Notes: generated by a model not told the origin, from the sequence alone. A stretch of 64,000 nucleotides of DNA from Methylocystis sp. KS32 (GCA_002862095.1 PHSQ01000002.1:558001-622000), one strand, 5' to 3'. Shown: positions 54,184 through 62,974, numbered from the stretch's first letter. Program-made: numbers and translations.

Positions 54184-54946
54184 GGGCGCGCCCGCGCTCC
54201 TCTTCGTCGAGGTGGCAAATCGGCGCGGCCTCGTCCCGCGCCTCGACCATGCCGCGGGCGCGAGCGAGATTTGCCGGGGTCAGCGCCTCCCCTGTCGCGC
54301 CCCAGAACACCGGCTCGCGCGCCAACAGCAGCGTTTGCGGAAAGCCGCGCCGGACGAGGTCGTAATCGTGCAGCACCGCGACGACGGTGCGGCCCTCGTC
54401 GCGCCAATGTCCGATCAGATGCAGCAAATCCGCCGTCGTCGCCTCGTCCACGGCGCCGAAAGGCTCGTCCAGTAAAATGACCGCCTGATCCTGCACGATC
54501 AGGCGCGCGAACAAAGCGCGCTGCATCTGGCCGCCGGAAAGCGTGTCGAGCGTGCGGTTCTCGAAGCCTTCGAGCCGCACCGCCGCGAGCGCCGCCGCCA
54601 GGCGATCGAGTTCGGCTGCGTCCAAGCGGCCGAACAACCCCTTGCGCCGCAATGCGCCAAGACCCACGAAGTCTCGGACATCGATCGGGAACGAGCGGTC
54701 GATCTCGATCGCCTGGGGCAGGTAGGCGATGTCGCGCGGATCGAGCCCGCCCCGGTCGATCTTTCCGCCGAGCGGCGCGATCAGCCCGGCGATTCCCTTA
54801 AGCAAGGTGGATTTGCCGGCGCCGTTGGGGCCGCAGACGGCAAGCAGGGAGCCAGCGGGAATCGTTCCGCTCAGATGATGCACCGCAGGATGGCGGTCGT
54901 AGCCGAGCGTCGCGTCGACGAGGCGGATCGGCGGAGGCGCCCGCAT
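54173..54946 (-). CDS. znuC: Zinc ABC transporter ATP-binding protein
   Basis: The product has 257 residues from ATG 54946. Walker A CGPNGAGKSTLLKGI, signature TLSGGQMQRALFARL, Walker B AVILLDEPFGAVDE and switch His VLHDYDLVRRGFP are intact. The start is preferred because the TGA of the upstream small gene overlaps it (TGATG), indicating coupled translation. A longer frame from 54976 exists. It drives metal import with the permease and substrate-binding protein. Confidence 0.92.
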   Translation of the reverse strand: MRAPPPIRLVDATLGYDRHPAVHHLSGTIPAGSLLAVCGPNGAGKSTLLKGIAGLIAPLGGKIDRGGLDPRDIAYLPQAIEIDRSFPIDVRDFVGLGALRRKGLFGRLDAAELDRLAAALAAVRLEGFENRTLDTLSGGQMQRALFARLIVQDQAVILLDEPFGAVDEATTADLLHLIGHWRDEGRTVVAVLHDYDLVRRGFPQTLLLAREPVFWGATGEALTPANLARARGMVEARDEAAPICHLDEEERGRAHAG

Positions 54947-55125
54947 CAGCGCATGGCCCAATAAACCGCGGCCCAAAGCATCGCGACGACAAGCGTGGCG
55001 CCGAGCAGGCGATCGAAGCCGGAGCGGCCCAGAGGGGACGCGCCCCGCCCTCCGCCCGCTGCTGCGACGGCGTGGCCTTGGGTGTGGTCATGAGCCGGAG
55101 CGTCGGCCGGCGTCGAATGGGTCAT
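54946..55125 (-). CDS. Small His-containing single-span membrane protein heading the zinc operon
   Basis: The product has 59 residues. The N-terminal segment MTHSTPADAPAHDHTQGHAV holds four histidines. A Gly-rich linker and Arg-flanked turn lead to one membrane helix, LLGATLVVAMLWAAVYWAMR. The frame is bounded by ATG 55125 and a TGA that overlaps the znuC ATG, so the gene is translationally coupled to znuC. The Zur box and promoter lie immediately upstream, and no ribosome binding site fits, suggesting a leaderless transcript. A role as a periplasmic or membrane zinc-binding accessory is inference; I know no family for it. Confidence 0.7.
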   Translation of the reverse strand: MTHSTPADAPAHDHTQGHAVAAAGGGRGASPLGRSGFDRLLGATLVVAMLWAAVYWAMR

Positions 55126-55130
55126 GGCCG

Positions 55131-55162
55131 AATGTTATAATATCACATCATCGCCGCGCCAA
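55131..55162 (-). promoter_or_regulatory. Zur box and overlapping promoter of the zinc uptake operon
   Basis: On the minus strand, ATGTGATATTATAACAT (55148-55132) has the palindrome and spacing of the Escherichia coli znu operator (GTGTGATATTATAACATTTC). A -35 TTGGCG (55162-55157) and -10 TATAAC (55139-55134), spaced 17 bases, overlap it. The expected transcript start falls at or next to the ATG at 55125. Zinc-bound Zur would therefore block this promoter. No zur gene is in the window. Confidence 0.85.
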
Positions 55163-55222
55163 GGGCGAGGTTGAGGGCGAGGTTGAGGGCGAGGGCGCCG
55201 TCACGGGCGGCTTTCGCCCGTG
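55163..55222. repeat. Short tandem repeat and hairpin upstream of rpsU
   Basis: GGGCGAGGTTGA is repeated about two and a half times (55163-55195). CACGGGCG at 55202-55209 pairs with CGCCCGTG at 55215-55222 around a five-base loop. Confidence 0.6.
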
Positions 55223-55370
55223 GCGGCCTATTTGCGGATGGACAGCTGAGCCTGATTCTGTTAATCGCTCAAACACGGATCAGGCGCTCCGTCAGCGCCC
55301 GGTGCTCTGTTACCTTTTTCTCTAGCCCCCGGTCGCCGATGCGCCGGCCGCTGCAACCAAGGATAGCTTC

Positions 55371-55613
55371 GTGCAAGTTCTCGTTCGCGACAACAATGTC
55401 GATCAAGCTCTCAAGGCCCTCAAGAAGAAGATGCAGCGCGAAGGTATTTTCCGCGAAATGAAGCTGCGTGGGCACTATGAGAAGCCGTCCGAGAAGCGCG
55501 CTCGCGAAAAGGCCGAGGCGGTGCGTCGCGCCCGCAAGCTCGCCCGCAAGAAACTTCAGCGCGAGGGCCTGCTGCCGATGAAGCCTAAGCCCGCTTTCGG
55601 CGCCGCCCGTTGA
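55371..55613 (+). CDS. rpsU: 30S ribosomal protein S21
   Basis: This 80-residue, very basic protein has the conserved start [43 protein letters not shown] and an Arg/Lys-rich helix, as in all bS21 proteins. It binds the 30S platform and aids start-site recognition. The start codon is GTG at 55371, which fits the family N-terminus exactly. The C-terminal extension [12 protein letters not shown] is common in this bacterial order. It stands alone with its own upstream region. Confidence 0.96.
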   Translation: MQVLVRDNNVDQALKALKKKMQREGIFREMKLRGHYEKPSEKRAREKAEAVRRARKLARKKLQREGLLPMKPKPAFGAAR

Positions 55614-55733
55614 CGATTAATTAAGCCTACCGGGGCCAGATATGGCCCTGCGGGAGGCGTGTTTGCAGTGAGCCGCGCGTAATTTACGCGGCCTCAACCG
55701 ACAATTATATCTCTTTGGGGAGGTTGATTCGGC

Positions 55734-56591
55734 ATGGGCGAGACTTCGGCGGCGGTCCGCCGCAGATTCGGCCAACTCGCTGTTTTGGGCTCCGCTGCGC
55801 TCACGGCGATTACGCTGGCCGGTTGCGAAACGGCGAGCGGCATTCGCCCGCCGGGGCGCGGCCTCGCCGAGGTTTCCGCAACCGACCCCAACGCCGCCAA
55901 GGCCAATATCGATTCGCTTTCCGACGTGGTCCGGCGCAATCCTTCGAGCCCGGAGGCTTATAATACGAGGGGCGTCGCCTATGCCCGCGCCGGTCGTTTT
56001 CCCGAAGCCATCGACGATTTCACCCACGCGATCCAGCTCGATCCCAATAATTTCGCCGCCTATACCAATCGCGCCCTGGCCTATCGCCAGTCCAAGCGCG
56101 ACGATCTCGCGCGAATCGACTTCGACCGGGCCATCGCGGCCAATCCGAACCACGCGCCGGCCTATATCGGCCGCGCCAATCTGCTGCGCGCGCAGGGCAA
56201 CCTCAATCAGGCGCTCACCGATCTCGACACCGCGATCCGGCTCAATCCCGAGGACGCGCAGGCGTTCCACGCGCGGGGACTGATCCATCAGAAGCTCGGC
56301 GACAATGTTCGCGCCGTCACTGATTTCGACAACGCGATCGACCGCGACCCCTTCGCGGCGGCGCCCTATCAGGCGCGCGGCGAAAGCCTGGTGACGCTCG
56401 GCAAATACGACAAGGCCATCGAGGACTTCAACGCCGCGCTCAATGTGGACAGCAAGAGCGCCGTCTCCTGGGCCTGGCTCGGCCTCGCCTATGATCGCAG
56501 CGGCAATCGCGCCAAGGCGCAAGAGTCCTATCAGCGCGCGCTCTATCTCGATCCCAGCCAGCCTATCGCCAAGCAGGGGATGCGGGGCTGA
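55734..56591 (+). CDS. Tetratricopeptide-repeat lipoprotein (NlpI-like)
   Basis: The product has 285 residues. The signal peptide ends in a lipobox ITLAGC (Cys about 33), so it is probably anchored to the outer or inner membrane. Six or seven TPR units follow, e.g. AYNTRGVAYARAGRFPEAID, AYTNRALAYRQSKRDDLARI and AFHARGLIHQKLGDNVRAVT. Such scaffolds recruit partner proteins in the periplasm, for example peptidoglycan enzymes in NlpI. GGGGAGG stands about eight bases before ATG. The partners are unknown. Confidence 0.88.
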   Translation: MGETSAAVRRRFGQLAVLGSAALTAITLAGCETASGIRPPGRGLAEVSATDPNAAKANIDSLSDVVRRNPSSPEAYNTRGVAYARAGRFPEAIDDFTHAIQLDPNNFAAYTNRALAYRQSKRDDLARIDFDRAIAANPNHAPAYIGRANLLRAQGNLNQALTDLDTAIRLNPEDAQAFHARGLIHQKLGDNVRAVTDFDNAIDRDPFAAAPYQARGESLVTLGKYDKAIEDFNAALNVDSKSAVSWAWLGLAYDRSGNRAKAQESYQRALYLDPSQPIAKQGMRG

Positions 56592-56610
56592 CCGCGCCCG
56601 GCGCCGGATC

Positions 56611-57285
56611 TCACGCCCGCCGGCGCGCGCGAAACCACTCCACCGCCCCCGCCGCCAAAAGCACGAAAAGACACCCCGCCGCCGCGCTCGCCGTCTCTAG
56701 CCTCATTTCACGCAGGCCGAACCTTTCCCAAAACACGTCGCTCGCGGTCATATCGCCCGCGACCCAGCCGAGCACGCCGGCGCCCGCCCAGACCAGCGCG
56801 GGAAAACGCTCCAGCATCCGCAGCAGCAGCCCCGCGCCGAACATGACGATGGGAACCGAGAGCGCGAGGCCGAAGACGATCAGATCCGTGCGTCCGCGCG
56901 CGGCGGCCGCGATCGCGATCACATTATCGAGGGACATGACGGCGTCGGCGACGACGATGGTCGCCACCGCGCCCGGCAGATCGGTCTTCGCCTCCACGCC
57001 GGAATGGTCGTTCTCGTCGATCAAGAGCTTTATCGCCACGCCCAACAGCAGCAACCCGCCCACGGTCTTGAGCAAAGGCGCGGTCATGAGCTGGACGATG
57101 ACCAACGTGAATCCTATGCGTAGCACGACGCCGCCGAGCGCGCCCAGAAGCACGCCCCAACGGCGCGTCGCCGGCGGAAGCCTCCGGCAGGCGAGCGCGA
57201 TCAGAATCGCGTTATCGCCAGAAAGCAGAATATTGATCCAGATGATCTCGAGGATTTCCCAGGCGAACAGGCCGTTGCCAGACAT
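56611..57285 (-). CDS. TerC/YjbE-family integral membrane protein
   Basis: The 224-residue, seven-helix protein carries TerC signatures: IIWINILLSGDNAILIALAC with Asp-Asn, and VADAVMSLDNVIAIAAAARG with a second Asp-Asn pair. Members export manganese or act in metal efflux linked to extracytoplasmic metalloprotein loading; some relate to tellurite resistance. No riboswitch such as yybP-ykoY is recognisable upstream. It is convergent with the TPR lipoprotein gene. Confidence 0.88.
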   Translation of the reverse strand: MSGNGLFAWEILEIIWINILLSGDNAILIALACRRLPPATRRWGVLLGALGGVVLRIGFTLVIVQLMTAPLLKTVGGLLLLGVAIKLLIDENDHSGVEAKTDLPGAVATIVVADAVMSLDNVIAIAAAARGRTDLIVFGLALSVPIVMFGAGLLLRMLERFPALVWAGAGVLGWVAGDMTASDVFWERFGLREMRLETASAAAGCLFVLLAAGAVEWFRARRRA

Positions 57286-57643
57286 TTACAGGTTCCAGTT
57301 CGAACATAGCGAAGCAAACCACGGGCCGCGCGCGACTTTAAGGAATACGTATATTTCCTAGCCTCTCGCGACGACGGCGCAGCGAAGGGCCGGTCGCTCG
57401 CGGGTGAGAATTACCGCTTTTATGGCGCCCGCGAAAGCGGGGGGCGCCCAGCGGGAAATTTTGCGACCATCGAGCGGCTCGAAGTCGCTCCCGGATGGAG
57501 CGTCATCGAGGACGCCCGTCGCTTGCGACGGGCTGTGGCGGCGCGCGGCGCCGGGTTGGAGGCTTCGTCACACCTCTGTCGCAGAAATACGGAAAATTTT
57601 AACGCGCCCGTTTCGATGGCGCCTCAAAGAGAGAGCAAAGGCC
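57286..57643. other. Intergenic region with one perfect palindrome
   Basis: I see no gene supported here. GCCCGTCGCTTGCGACGGGC at 57514-57533 is a perfect palindrome that may act as a terminator stem or protein site. The remainder shows nothing recognisable. Confidence 0.4.
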
Positions 57644-57877
57644 ATGAAGCAACAAAAGATCAAAACCATCTTGGCCGCGGGAGCCGTCGCAACCTTCGTT
57701 TTGGCCGTCGCGCCTTCGGCCATGGCGCTCGAGACGTACAGAACCTATAGCGAGGGATGCGACCGCTGGTCGAACCAGGGAGCGGGGCAGAGGATCAAAT
57801 GTTTCGACTGCCTCAGGCGGCAGAAAATCAACGGCAGGCGCGTTTGGGTGAACACCTGCTCCCATCGGCCGTACTAG
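57644..57877 (+). CDS. Small secreted cysteine-containing protein
   Basis: The product has 77 residues from ATG 57644. A signal peptide (TILAAGAVATFVLAVAPSAMA) is followed by about 48 mature residues with four cysteines (EGCDRW, IKCFDCLRR, NTCSHRPY), suggesting two disulphides, and a net basic charge. I do not recognise the family. The ATG is preceded by AGAGAGCAAAGG. Longer upstream reading in this frame is rejected because it lacks a start signal. Confidence 0.65.
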   Translation: MKQQKIKTILAAGAVATFVLAVAPSAMALETYRTYSEGCDRWSNQGAGQRIKCFDCLRRQKINGRRVWVNTCSHRPY

Positions 57878-57940
57878 ACCGCGCCGGGGTTGAGCGGAAA
57901 AGGCGGAAATCCAACGCGTGGCGCCAAAGCGGTCGCCCCT

Positions 57941-58056
57941 AGAGCGCTTTCCGACCAGACGGAATCGTCTGGTTGATTAAGAAATCGCTCCGGTTTCAAA
58001 AAGCTGGAGCAAAATCTAATCGAAAAAGTCTATCAACTTTTTCGGATTTTGCTCTA
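57941..58056 (-). repeat. Repeat B, full copy, reverse orientation
   Basis: It runs from CTAGAGCGCTTTCCGACC to TTTTTCGGATTTTGCTCTAG. The final CTA is the complement of the TAG stop of mtaB. Confidence 0.92.
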
Positions 58057-59256
58057 GCCCACGCGCACCGCCTTGCCGTCGTCGCCGGTCACGCGCAGGT
58101 CGAGCATTTCGCCAGCCGGGACGCCGGGAGTGCGAACGAGGGTGAAATCCTCGGCGCGGCCTGCGCCGCCGCGCTCTGTCAGGACACGCAGCGTCTTGCC
58201 ATGCTGGGCGGCGAGATGAATCTTTAGTCGCTCTTCCCCAAGCGCGCGCAGGCGCGCCGCGCGCTCCTTGACCTCCTCGCCATGCACGGCTGGCATTCGC
58301 GCGGCGGGGGTTTGGGGTCGCGGCGAAAAGGGGAAGACGTGAAGATGAGTGAGGCCGCATTCGTCGGCCATTTCCAGCGTGCGGCGAAACATGGCCTCCG
58401 TCTCGGTCGGAAAACCTACGATGAAATCGGCGCCGAAGACGATCTCGGGCCGCAACGCCCGCAGTTCAGAGCAAAAGCGGATCGCCTCGACGCGCGAATG
58501 GCGCCGCTTCATGCGCTTCAAGATCAAATCGTCGCCCGCCTGCAAGGATAGATGCAGATGTGGCATCAGCCGCGCTTCTTCTCCGATGGCGTCGATCAGA
58601 TCGGCGTCGGCCTCGATACAGTCGATCGAGGAGACGCGCAGACGCTCAAGCCGTGGGATCTCCTTGAGGAGCAGCCGCGCGAGACGCCCGAGCGTGATTC
58701 CGTCGCCGAGATCCGCGCCATAGGAGGTGAGATCGACGCCGGTCAGCACGATCTCGCGCTTGCCCGCCTGCGCGAGCAGCCGCGCCTTTTCGACGATCTC
58801 TCGCGGCGGCGCCGAGCGGGAGGGTCCGCGCCCAAAGGGAATGACGCAAAAAGTGCAGCGATGATCGCAGCCGTTCTGCACCGAGAGAAAGCCGCGCGTC
58901 CCTTCGCTGGCGCTCTGCGCCCGCGCGCCGCCCCATGCGCCGCTCCCGGCTGCGTCAAGGCTCTTCTCGCCATTGGCGATGACGCGCGCGACGCCCTCCA
59001 TCGCGGCAAAGTCATGCGGCGCGATGGTGGCGGCGCAGCCGGTGACGACGATCTTCGTCTCCGGACGCTCGCGATGCAGGCGGCGGATGCTCTGGCGCGC
59101 CTGCCGCGCCGACTCCGCCGTCACGGCGCAAGTGTTGACGATGACGAGATCGCTTTCTCCGGCTGCGCGCGCCTCACGCGCCAGTTCCTCGGATTCGACG
59201 ATGTTGAGCCGGCAGCCGAAAGTGACGACCTCAACCGCCGGCGCGGGCGCGCTCAC
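58054..59256 (-). CDS. mtaB: tRNA t6A37 methylthiotransferase MtaB
   Basis: The 400-residue radical-SAM enzyme converts t6A37 to ms2t6A37 in tRNAs reading ANN codons. The UPF0004 N-terminal domain has Cys ligands ([20 protein letters not shown]). The radical SAM triad is in [16 protein letters not shown], and a C-terminal TRAM-like region follows. The start is GTG 59256, because GTGA overlaps the dapF stop by four bases; reading further upstream is antisense-like sequence within dapF's frame. dapF-mtaB is a common gene order in Hyphomicrobiales. The stop codon lies in the end of a repeat-B copy. Confidence 0.93.
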   Translation of the reverse strand: MSAPAPAVEVVTFGCRLNIVESEELAREARAAGESDLVIVNTCAVTAESARQARQSIRRLHRERPETKIVVTGCAATIAPHDFAAMEGVARVIANGEKSLDAAGSGAWGGARAQSASEGTRGFLSVQNGCDHRCTFCVIPFGRGPSRSAPPREIVEKARLLAQAGKREIVLTGVDLTSYGADLGDGITLGRLARLLLKEIPRLERLRVSSIDCIEADADLIDAIGEEARLMPHLHLSLQAGDDLILKRMKRRHSRVEAIRFCSELRALRPEIVFGADFIVGFPTETEAMFRRTLEMADECGLTHLHVFPFSPRPQTPAARMPAVHGEEVKERAARLRALGEERLKIHLAAQHGKTLRVLTERGGAGRAEDFTLVRTPGVPAGEMLDLRVTGDDGKAVRVG

Positions 59257-60119
59257 GCTGGGAGCCCATCGAAAACGGCGGGATCGAGCGTGGTCTCGAA
59301 TTCGAACTCCACCGGTCCCGTCATCGCCACGTGATCGTCGTCGCGCCAGGCGATGAAAAGATCGCCGCCCGGCAGTTTGACGGTCGCCTCGCGGCCCGAG
59401 CGGCCGGCGCGGGCGGCGGCGACCAGAGTCGCGCAGGCGGCCGAGCCGCACGCCTTGGTCGCGCCGGTTCCACGCTCCCAGACCCGCAACAGAATCTCCC
59501 CGCGGGGCAAGATTTGCGCGAAGGAAATATTGGCCCGCTCGGGAAAGAGCGGATGATGCTCGAGCAAGGGGCCGACCCTTTCGAGATCGACCGTCAAGGC
59601 GTCCTCCACGAAGAACACCGCATGGGGATTGCCCATGCCGACCCCACTAAAGAACGCGGGCGCGCCTTCGACCCGAGGCTCCAGCACGATGGCGGTGGTG
59701 TCGGCGATGTCGCGCGACAGGGGAATCTCGCGCGCGGCGAGGCGGGGGCGGCCCATGTCGACGGTAAAGACCGTCTCGCTCTCGCGCCAGCTCTTCACCA
59801 GCCCGGCGTCGGTCTCGAGCCGTAGTCGCTCCGGGCCGCCGTGGCGGGCGAGAGCGTAAGCCACGCAGCGCGCGCCATTGCCGCAGGCGGCTGAAAGCGA
59901 GCCGTCGATATTGTAGATTCGCATGGCGGCGTCGGCGCCGCTCCCGCGCGGATCGTGCAACGCCATGAGTTGATCGAACTTCAGGCCCGGCTGCGCGCCG
60001 ATGGCGCGCGCTTCTCCAGGCGCGAGGACAATGTCCGACCCGCGCAGGTCGAGCACGAGAATTTCATTGCCGATTCCGTTCATGCGCAGGATCGGGCGAT
60101 GGTCGAGCTTATGCGTCAT
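59253..60119 (-). CDS. dapF: Diaminopimelate epimerase
   Basis: The 288-residue cytoplasmic enzyme interconverts LL- and meso-diaminopimelate for lysine and peptidoglycan synthesis. Its two catalytic cysteines lie in [13 protein letters not shown] and in [14 protein letters not shown]. The early [16 protein letters not shown] motif is conserved. I start at ATG 60119 ([19 protein letters not shown]), the family's usual N-terminus; an ATG at 60143 adds eight residues, and the longer open frame beyond is not supported. It is coupled to mtaB. Confidence 0.95.
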   Translation of the reverse strand: MTHKLDHRPILRMNGIGNEILVLDLRGSDIVLAPGEARAIGAQPGLKFDQLMALHDPRGSGADAAMRIYNIDGSLSAACGNGARCVAYALARHGGPERLRLETDAGLVKSWRESETVFTVDMGRPRLAAREIPLSRDIADTTAIVLEPRVEGAPAFFSGVGMGNPHAVFFVEDALTVDLERVGPLLEHHPLFPERANISFAQILPRGEILLRVWERGTGATKACGSAACATLVAAARAGRSGREATVKLPGGDLFIAWRDDDHVAMTGPVEFEFETTLDPAVFDGLPA

Positions 60120-60218
60120 GGCCCCGCGATCCGAATTGTCCATGTTAATTGTCAGGTCGGTCCTGTATAGAAGAAGCGTCCCCCGCGCGCCAGAGCGGGG
60201 AAGATAGAGGACGCATAG

Positions 60219-60908
60219 ATGGGCTTTCTCGACGATTTTCAGGATTTTTGGACGACTCTCCGCCGTCTCGCCGGCCACTGGCGTTTCATCGGCGCGCTGG
60301 CTCTCCTGCTGGCGGTGGGCGGCTTTTTCGTGCAGAAGAAATTCTCCTCGCCGCCGCCCCCGACCACGGCCGCCGCGCCGGAAAAGCCTGAGGAAAAGAC
60401 CGCGCCCGCCGACAAGGCCGAAACCGAGACTCCCGCCGAGAGCATCGCCAGCCAGATGGTCGACATCGCGGCGCGTCCCGTTCTGATCGCCAAGGGAGAC
60501 GGCAAATGGGACGACGCGACCAAGGTGCTGAGCGAGGCCATCGGCAAGGTTACGGCGGCGGCGCAGAAGGCCGGATTGAAGGCTAACGGCCACCCGCTCG
60601 CGGTGTTCACCAAGACCGACGACAACGGCTTTCAGTTCGAGGCCATGCTGCCTCTGGCCAAGGCGCCGGACGGCAAGCCGAAGCTTCCCGATGGCGTGGA
60701 GGTCGGCTCCTCGCCCGAGGGCAAGGCGCTTAAATTCGAGCATCGCGGCTCCTACGACGAGATCGACGCCACTTACGAGGCGATCACCGCCTATCTCGAC
60801 GAGAAGGGCCTCGACACCAAAAACCTGTTCATCGAGGAATATCTCACCGACCTCAAACCCGCCGACGACGCCAATGTCGACGTCGATATCTATGTTTTCG
60901 TGAAGTGA
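60219..60908 (+). CDS. Membrane-anchored GyrI-like (SOUL/effector-binding) domain protein
   Basis: The product has 229 residues. One N-terminal membrane helix ([17 protein letters not shown]) precedes a Pro/Ala/Glu-rich linker and a C-terminal GyrI-like effector-binding fold (about residues 85-228: [40 protein letters not shown]). Membrane-tethered members are frequent in this bacterial order and bind small ligands; no DNA-binding domain is present. It is divergent from dapF and possibly co-transcribed with the next lipoprotein gene. Its function is unknown. Confidence 0.75.
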   Translation: MGFLDDFQDFWTTLRRLAGHWRFIGALALLLAVGGFFVQKKFSSPPPPTTAAAPEKPEEKTAPADKAETETPAESIASQMVDIAARPVLIAKGDGKWDDATKVLSEAIGKVTAAAQKAGLKANGHPLAVFTKTDDNGFQFEAMLPLAKAPDGKPKLPDGVEVGSSPEGKALKFEHRGSYDEIDATYEAITAYLDEKGLDTKNLFIEEYLTDLKPADDANVDVDIYVFVK

Positions 60909-60935
60909 GGCCACGGGTGGTCCGGTTTTTTTCCT

Positions 60936-60963
60936 CCGGGCGATATTCCAGAATATCGCCCGG
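60936..60963. repeat. Perfect 13-bp inverted repeat between genes
   Basis: CCGGGCGATATTC and GAATATCGCCCGG are separated by two bases. The hairpin lies 27 bases after one stop codon and 20 bases before the next ATG. The T-run precedes the hairpin rather than following it, so it is not a standard terminator for either strand. Confidence 0.75.
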
Positions 60964-60983
60964 AAGCTGAACCATCCCCCACC

Positions 60984-61568
60984 ATGCGATTACTTGCCGC
61001 TCTCCCCCTCCTGATCGCTCTTTCGGCCTGCAACGGCGCCTCCATCCCGACGCTGTGGAAGCTGCGTAATTCCCACATGGCGACGACCGACCTCGCCAAG
61101 GCCCGCTTCGCGCTAGGCGGCCCCGAGTGGCTCCGGACGACGCCCGAGAAGGCTGTCGTGGAGGTGCGCTACCGGCGCGATGGCGACGACGAATCAAAAA
61201 GCAAACTCTTATCCTTGCGGCTGAGAAAAGCGACGCATGGCGAAGACAGGGAAGCGCTCGAAAAAGCAGGCGGCGCGCCCACGCTCGCCGTCATCGAACT
61301 CGCGCCCGCGAGCCTTGCAGCGGCGGGTGCGGCGCAACGGGAGGCCCTGCGACTGCGAGCCGAGGGCGCGAAGACGCGCGCGCGCATCCACCTCGCTGGC
61401 GCGCTCGGCTGCCGGCGCGGCGACATCCCGCCCGGCCCCATCCCGATCAACGTCTTTATCCACGTCGACGACGAGACCGGCTGGCTGCCGCTTTACAATG
61501 GCTTCGATGTGCGCGGGAACGCGAAGGACGAAGCCGAATTGCGCGAGGCGCTCCCGCCCTGCCCCTAG
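60984..61568 (+). CDS. Lipoprotein of unknown function
   Basis: The product has 194 residues. The signal ends in the lipobox LIALSAC. The mature protein has a mixed alpha/beta appearance, with [20 protein letters not shown] and [20 protein letters not shown], and a second pair of cysteines ([13 protein letters not shown]). No known family is recognised. The start ATG lacks a clear ribosome binding site. Its TAG stop is the beginning of a repeat-B copy. Confidence 0.65.
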   Translation: MRLLAALPLLIALSACNGASIPTLWKLRNSHMATTDLAKARFALGGPEWLRTTPEKAVVEVRYRRDGDDESKSKLLSLRLRKATHGEDREALEKAGGAPTLAVIELAPASLAAAGAAQREALRLRAEGAKTRARIHLAGALGCRRGDIPPGPIPINVFIHVDDETGWLPLYNGFDVRGNAKDEAELREALPPCP

Positions 61569-61683
61569 AGGAAGATCCGAACAAGTTGATAGACTTTTTC
61601 GATTGGATTTTGCTCCAGCTTTCTGAATCTGGCGCGATTTCTTAATCTACCAGACGATTCCGTCTGGTCGGAAACCGCTCTAG
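61565..61683 (+). repeat. Repeat B, full copy
   Basis: It begins CTAGAGGAAGATCCGAACAAG and ends GGTCGGAAACCGCTCTAG. Its first CTAG supplies the TAG stop of the preceding lipoprotein gene. Confidence 0.9.
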
Positions 61684-61824
61684 GACATGTTGCGTTCGAA
61701 GGGAAATCGGGCGCCGCCTCCGCTGGTTTCGACAGCGCATCTTTTGTCGCGAAAAAACGGCGCCCTTGCGTTGCGCGCCTCCAGACGCGATATCAGCGCG
61801 ATATCGCCAACATCGAGGGGCCCC

Positions 61825-62067
61825 ATGCCGCTTTACGCCTATGCCTGCGCCGATTGCTCCCATCAATTCGAAACGCTGGTCCGCTCCGACGAAGCCCCGG
61901 TCTGCCCCGCTTGCGGCGGCCAGAAACTGGATCGCCAGCTCTCCCTCATCGCCAAGCCGGCGCCAGGCGGCGCCTCGGCGGCGAGCGACGCGCCCCCGAG
62001 CTGCGCGGCGATGAATGGCGGGTCGCCCTGCGGCGCGGGTTGCCCGGCCTTCGGCGACGCCACTTAG
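61825..62067 (+). CDS. FmdB-type zinc-ribbon protein
   Basis: This 80-residue protein has two CxxC knuckles: YACADCSHQF and CPACGGQK, the FmdB/regulatory zinc-ribbon signature, starting MPLYAYACADC as the family does. The tail is Ala/Pro/Gly-rich with additional cysteines (CGAGCPAF). FmdB-like proteins are small zinc-binding regulators or assembly factors of unknown detailed function. Its TAG stop is the start of a repeat-B copy. Confidence 0.88.
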   Translation: MPLYAYACADCSHQFETLVRSDEAPVCPACGGQKLDRQLSLIAKPAPGGASAASDAPPSCAAMNGGSPCGAGCPAFGDAT

Positions 62068-62182
62068 AGCAAAATCCGAACAAGTTGATAGACTTTTTCG
62101 ATTAGATTTTGCTCCAGCTTTTTGAATCTGGAGCGATTTCTTAATCTATCAGACGATTCCGTCTGGTCGCAAAGCGCTCTAG
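62065..62182 (+). repeat. Repeat B, full copy
   Basis: It begins TAGAGCAAAATCC and ends GCAAAGCGCTCTAG with both hairpins. The first TAG is the stop codon of the FmdB gene. Confidence 0.92.
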
Positions 62183-62421
62183 AGCGAATTTTCGCGAAAG
62201 TAGAACGATTTTTGCATAAAGAAAACAAAACGCAATGAACCGCCTGGCGCGCGACGTCTCGGACACAGTCCTGAAATTTCGCGCTCGACCAGGCCTTACG
62301 TCATTGACATGGCGCGCGATAATGGGATGCTATGCACGCCAGAAACATGTTCCCGGCGTGATTTTCCACGCGGGCCGACAAAGCAGGAAGCAGCTTACGC
62401 CAAGAGTTTTTGCTGCATTTT

Positions 62422-62427
62422 GAGGAG
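62422..62427 (+). promoter_or_regulatory. Strong Shine-Dalgarno sequence that fixes the infC ATT start
   Basis: GAGGAG ends seven bases before ATT 62435, ideal spacing. The first in-frame ATG at 62447 would be 19 bases away. Confidence 0.85.
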
Positions 62428-62434
62428 AACATCC

Positions 62435-62974
62435 ATTCGTCGTCCAATGAAGAGCACTGCGGCCCCCGCGAAGGAAGGTCCCAGAATAAACAAGGAGATT
62501 CGCGCGCGAGAAGTGCGACTGATCGATTCCGAAGGCAAGAATCACGGCATCGTCCCGTTTCTTGACGCAATGGGGCTCGCGGAGGAGGTGGCGCTGGATC
62601 TCGTCGAGATCGATCCAAACTCTCAGCCGCCGGTTTGCAAAATTCTCGATTATGGCCGTTTTCGATTCCTCGAACAAAAACGCGCCGCCGAGGCGCGCAA
62701 GAAGCAAAAGATCGTCGAGGTCAAGGAAATCAAGCTTCGTCCCGGCATCGACGACCACGACTACGACACCAAGATGAAGGCCGCCCGCCGCTTCTTCGAG
62801 GAAGGCGATAAGGTCAAGGTCACTTTGCGCTTCCGCGGCCGCGAGATCGCCCACCAGGAGCTCGGATACCGGCTGATGACGAGGGTCAAGGCCGAAACGG
62901 CGACGATCGCCAAGGTCGAGCTCGAACCTTCCATGGAAGGGCGGCAAATGATCATGGTCCTGTCGCCTCGCTAG
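62435..62974 (+). CDS. infC: Translation initiation factor IF-3 with ATT start codon
   Basis: The product has 179 residues. The N-terminal domain ([57 protein letters not shown]) and C-terminal domain ([39 protein letters not shown]) are complete. IF-3 binds the 30S subunit and rejects non-standard start codons. The ATT at 62435 encodes the family's usual M-RRP start and has a perfectly placed GAGGAG; it mirrors the autoregulatory AUU start of Escherichia coli infC. rpmI and rplT, often next to infC, do not follow here. Confidence 0.94.
   Translation: MRRPMKSTAAPAKEGPRINKEIRAREVRLIDSEGKNHGIVPFLDAMGLAEEVALDLVEIDPNSQPPVCKILDYGRFRFLEQKRAAEARKKQKIVEVKEIKLRPGIDDHDYDTKMKAARRFFEEGDKVKVTLRFRGREIAHQELGYRLMTRVKAETATIAKVELEPSMEGRQMIMVLSPR

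Noticed and set aside
58054..59451. MtaB with a 65-residue N-terminal extension
   Set aside because: The extension is Arg-rich out-of-frame dapF sequence; a GTG overlapping the dapF stop fits the family start.
59253..60914. dapF as a 553-residue fusion protein
   Set aside because: The extra N-terminal sequence is antisense to the GyrI-like gene; a normal DapF start exists at 60119.
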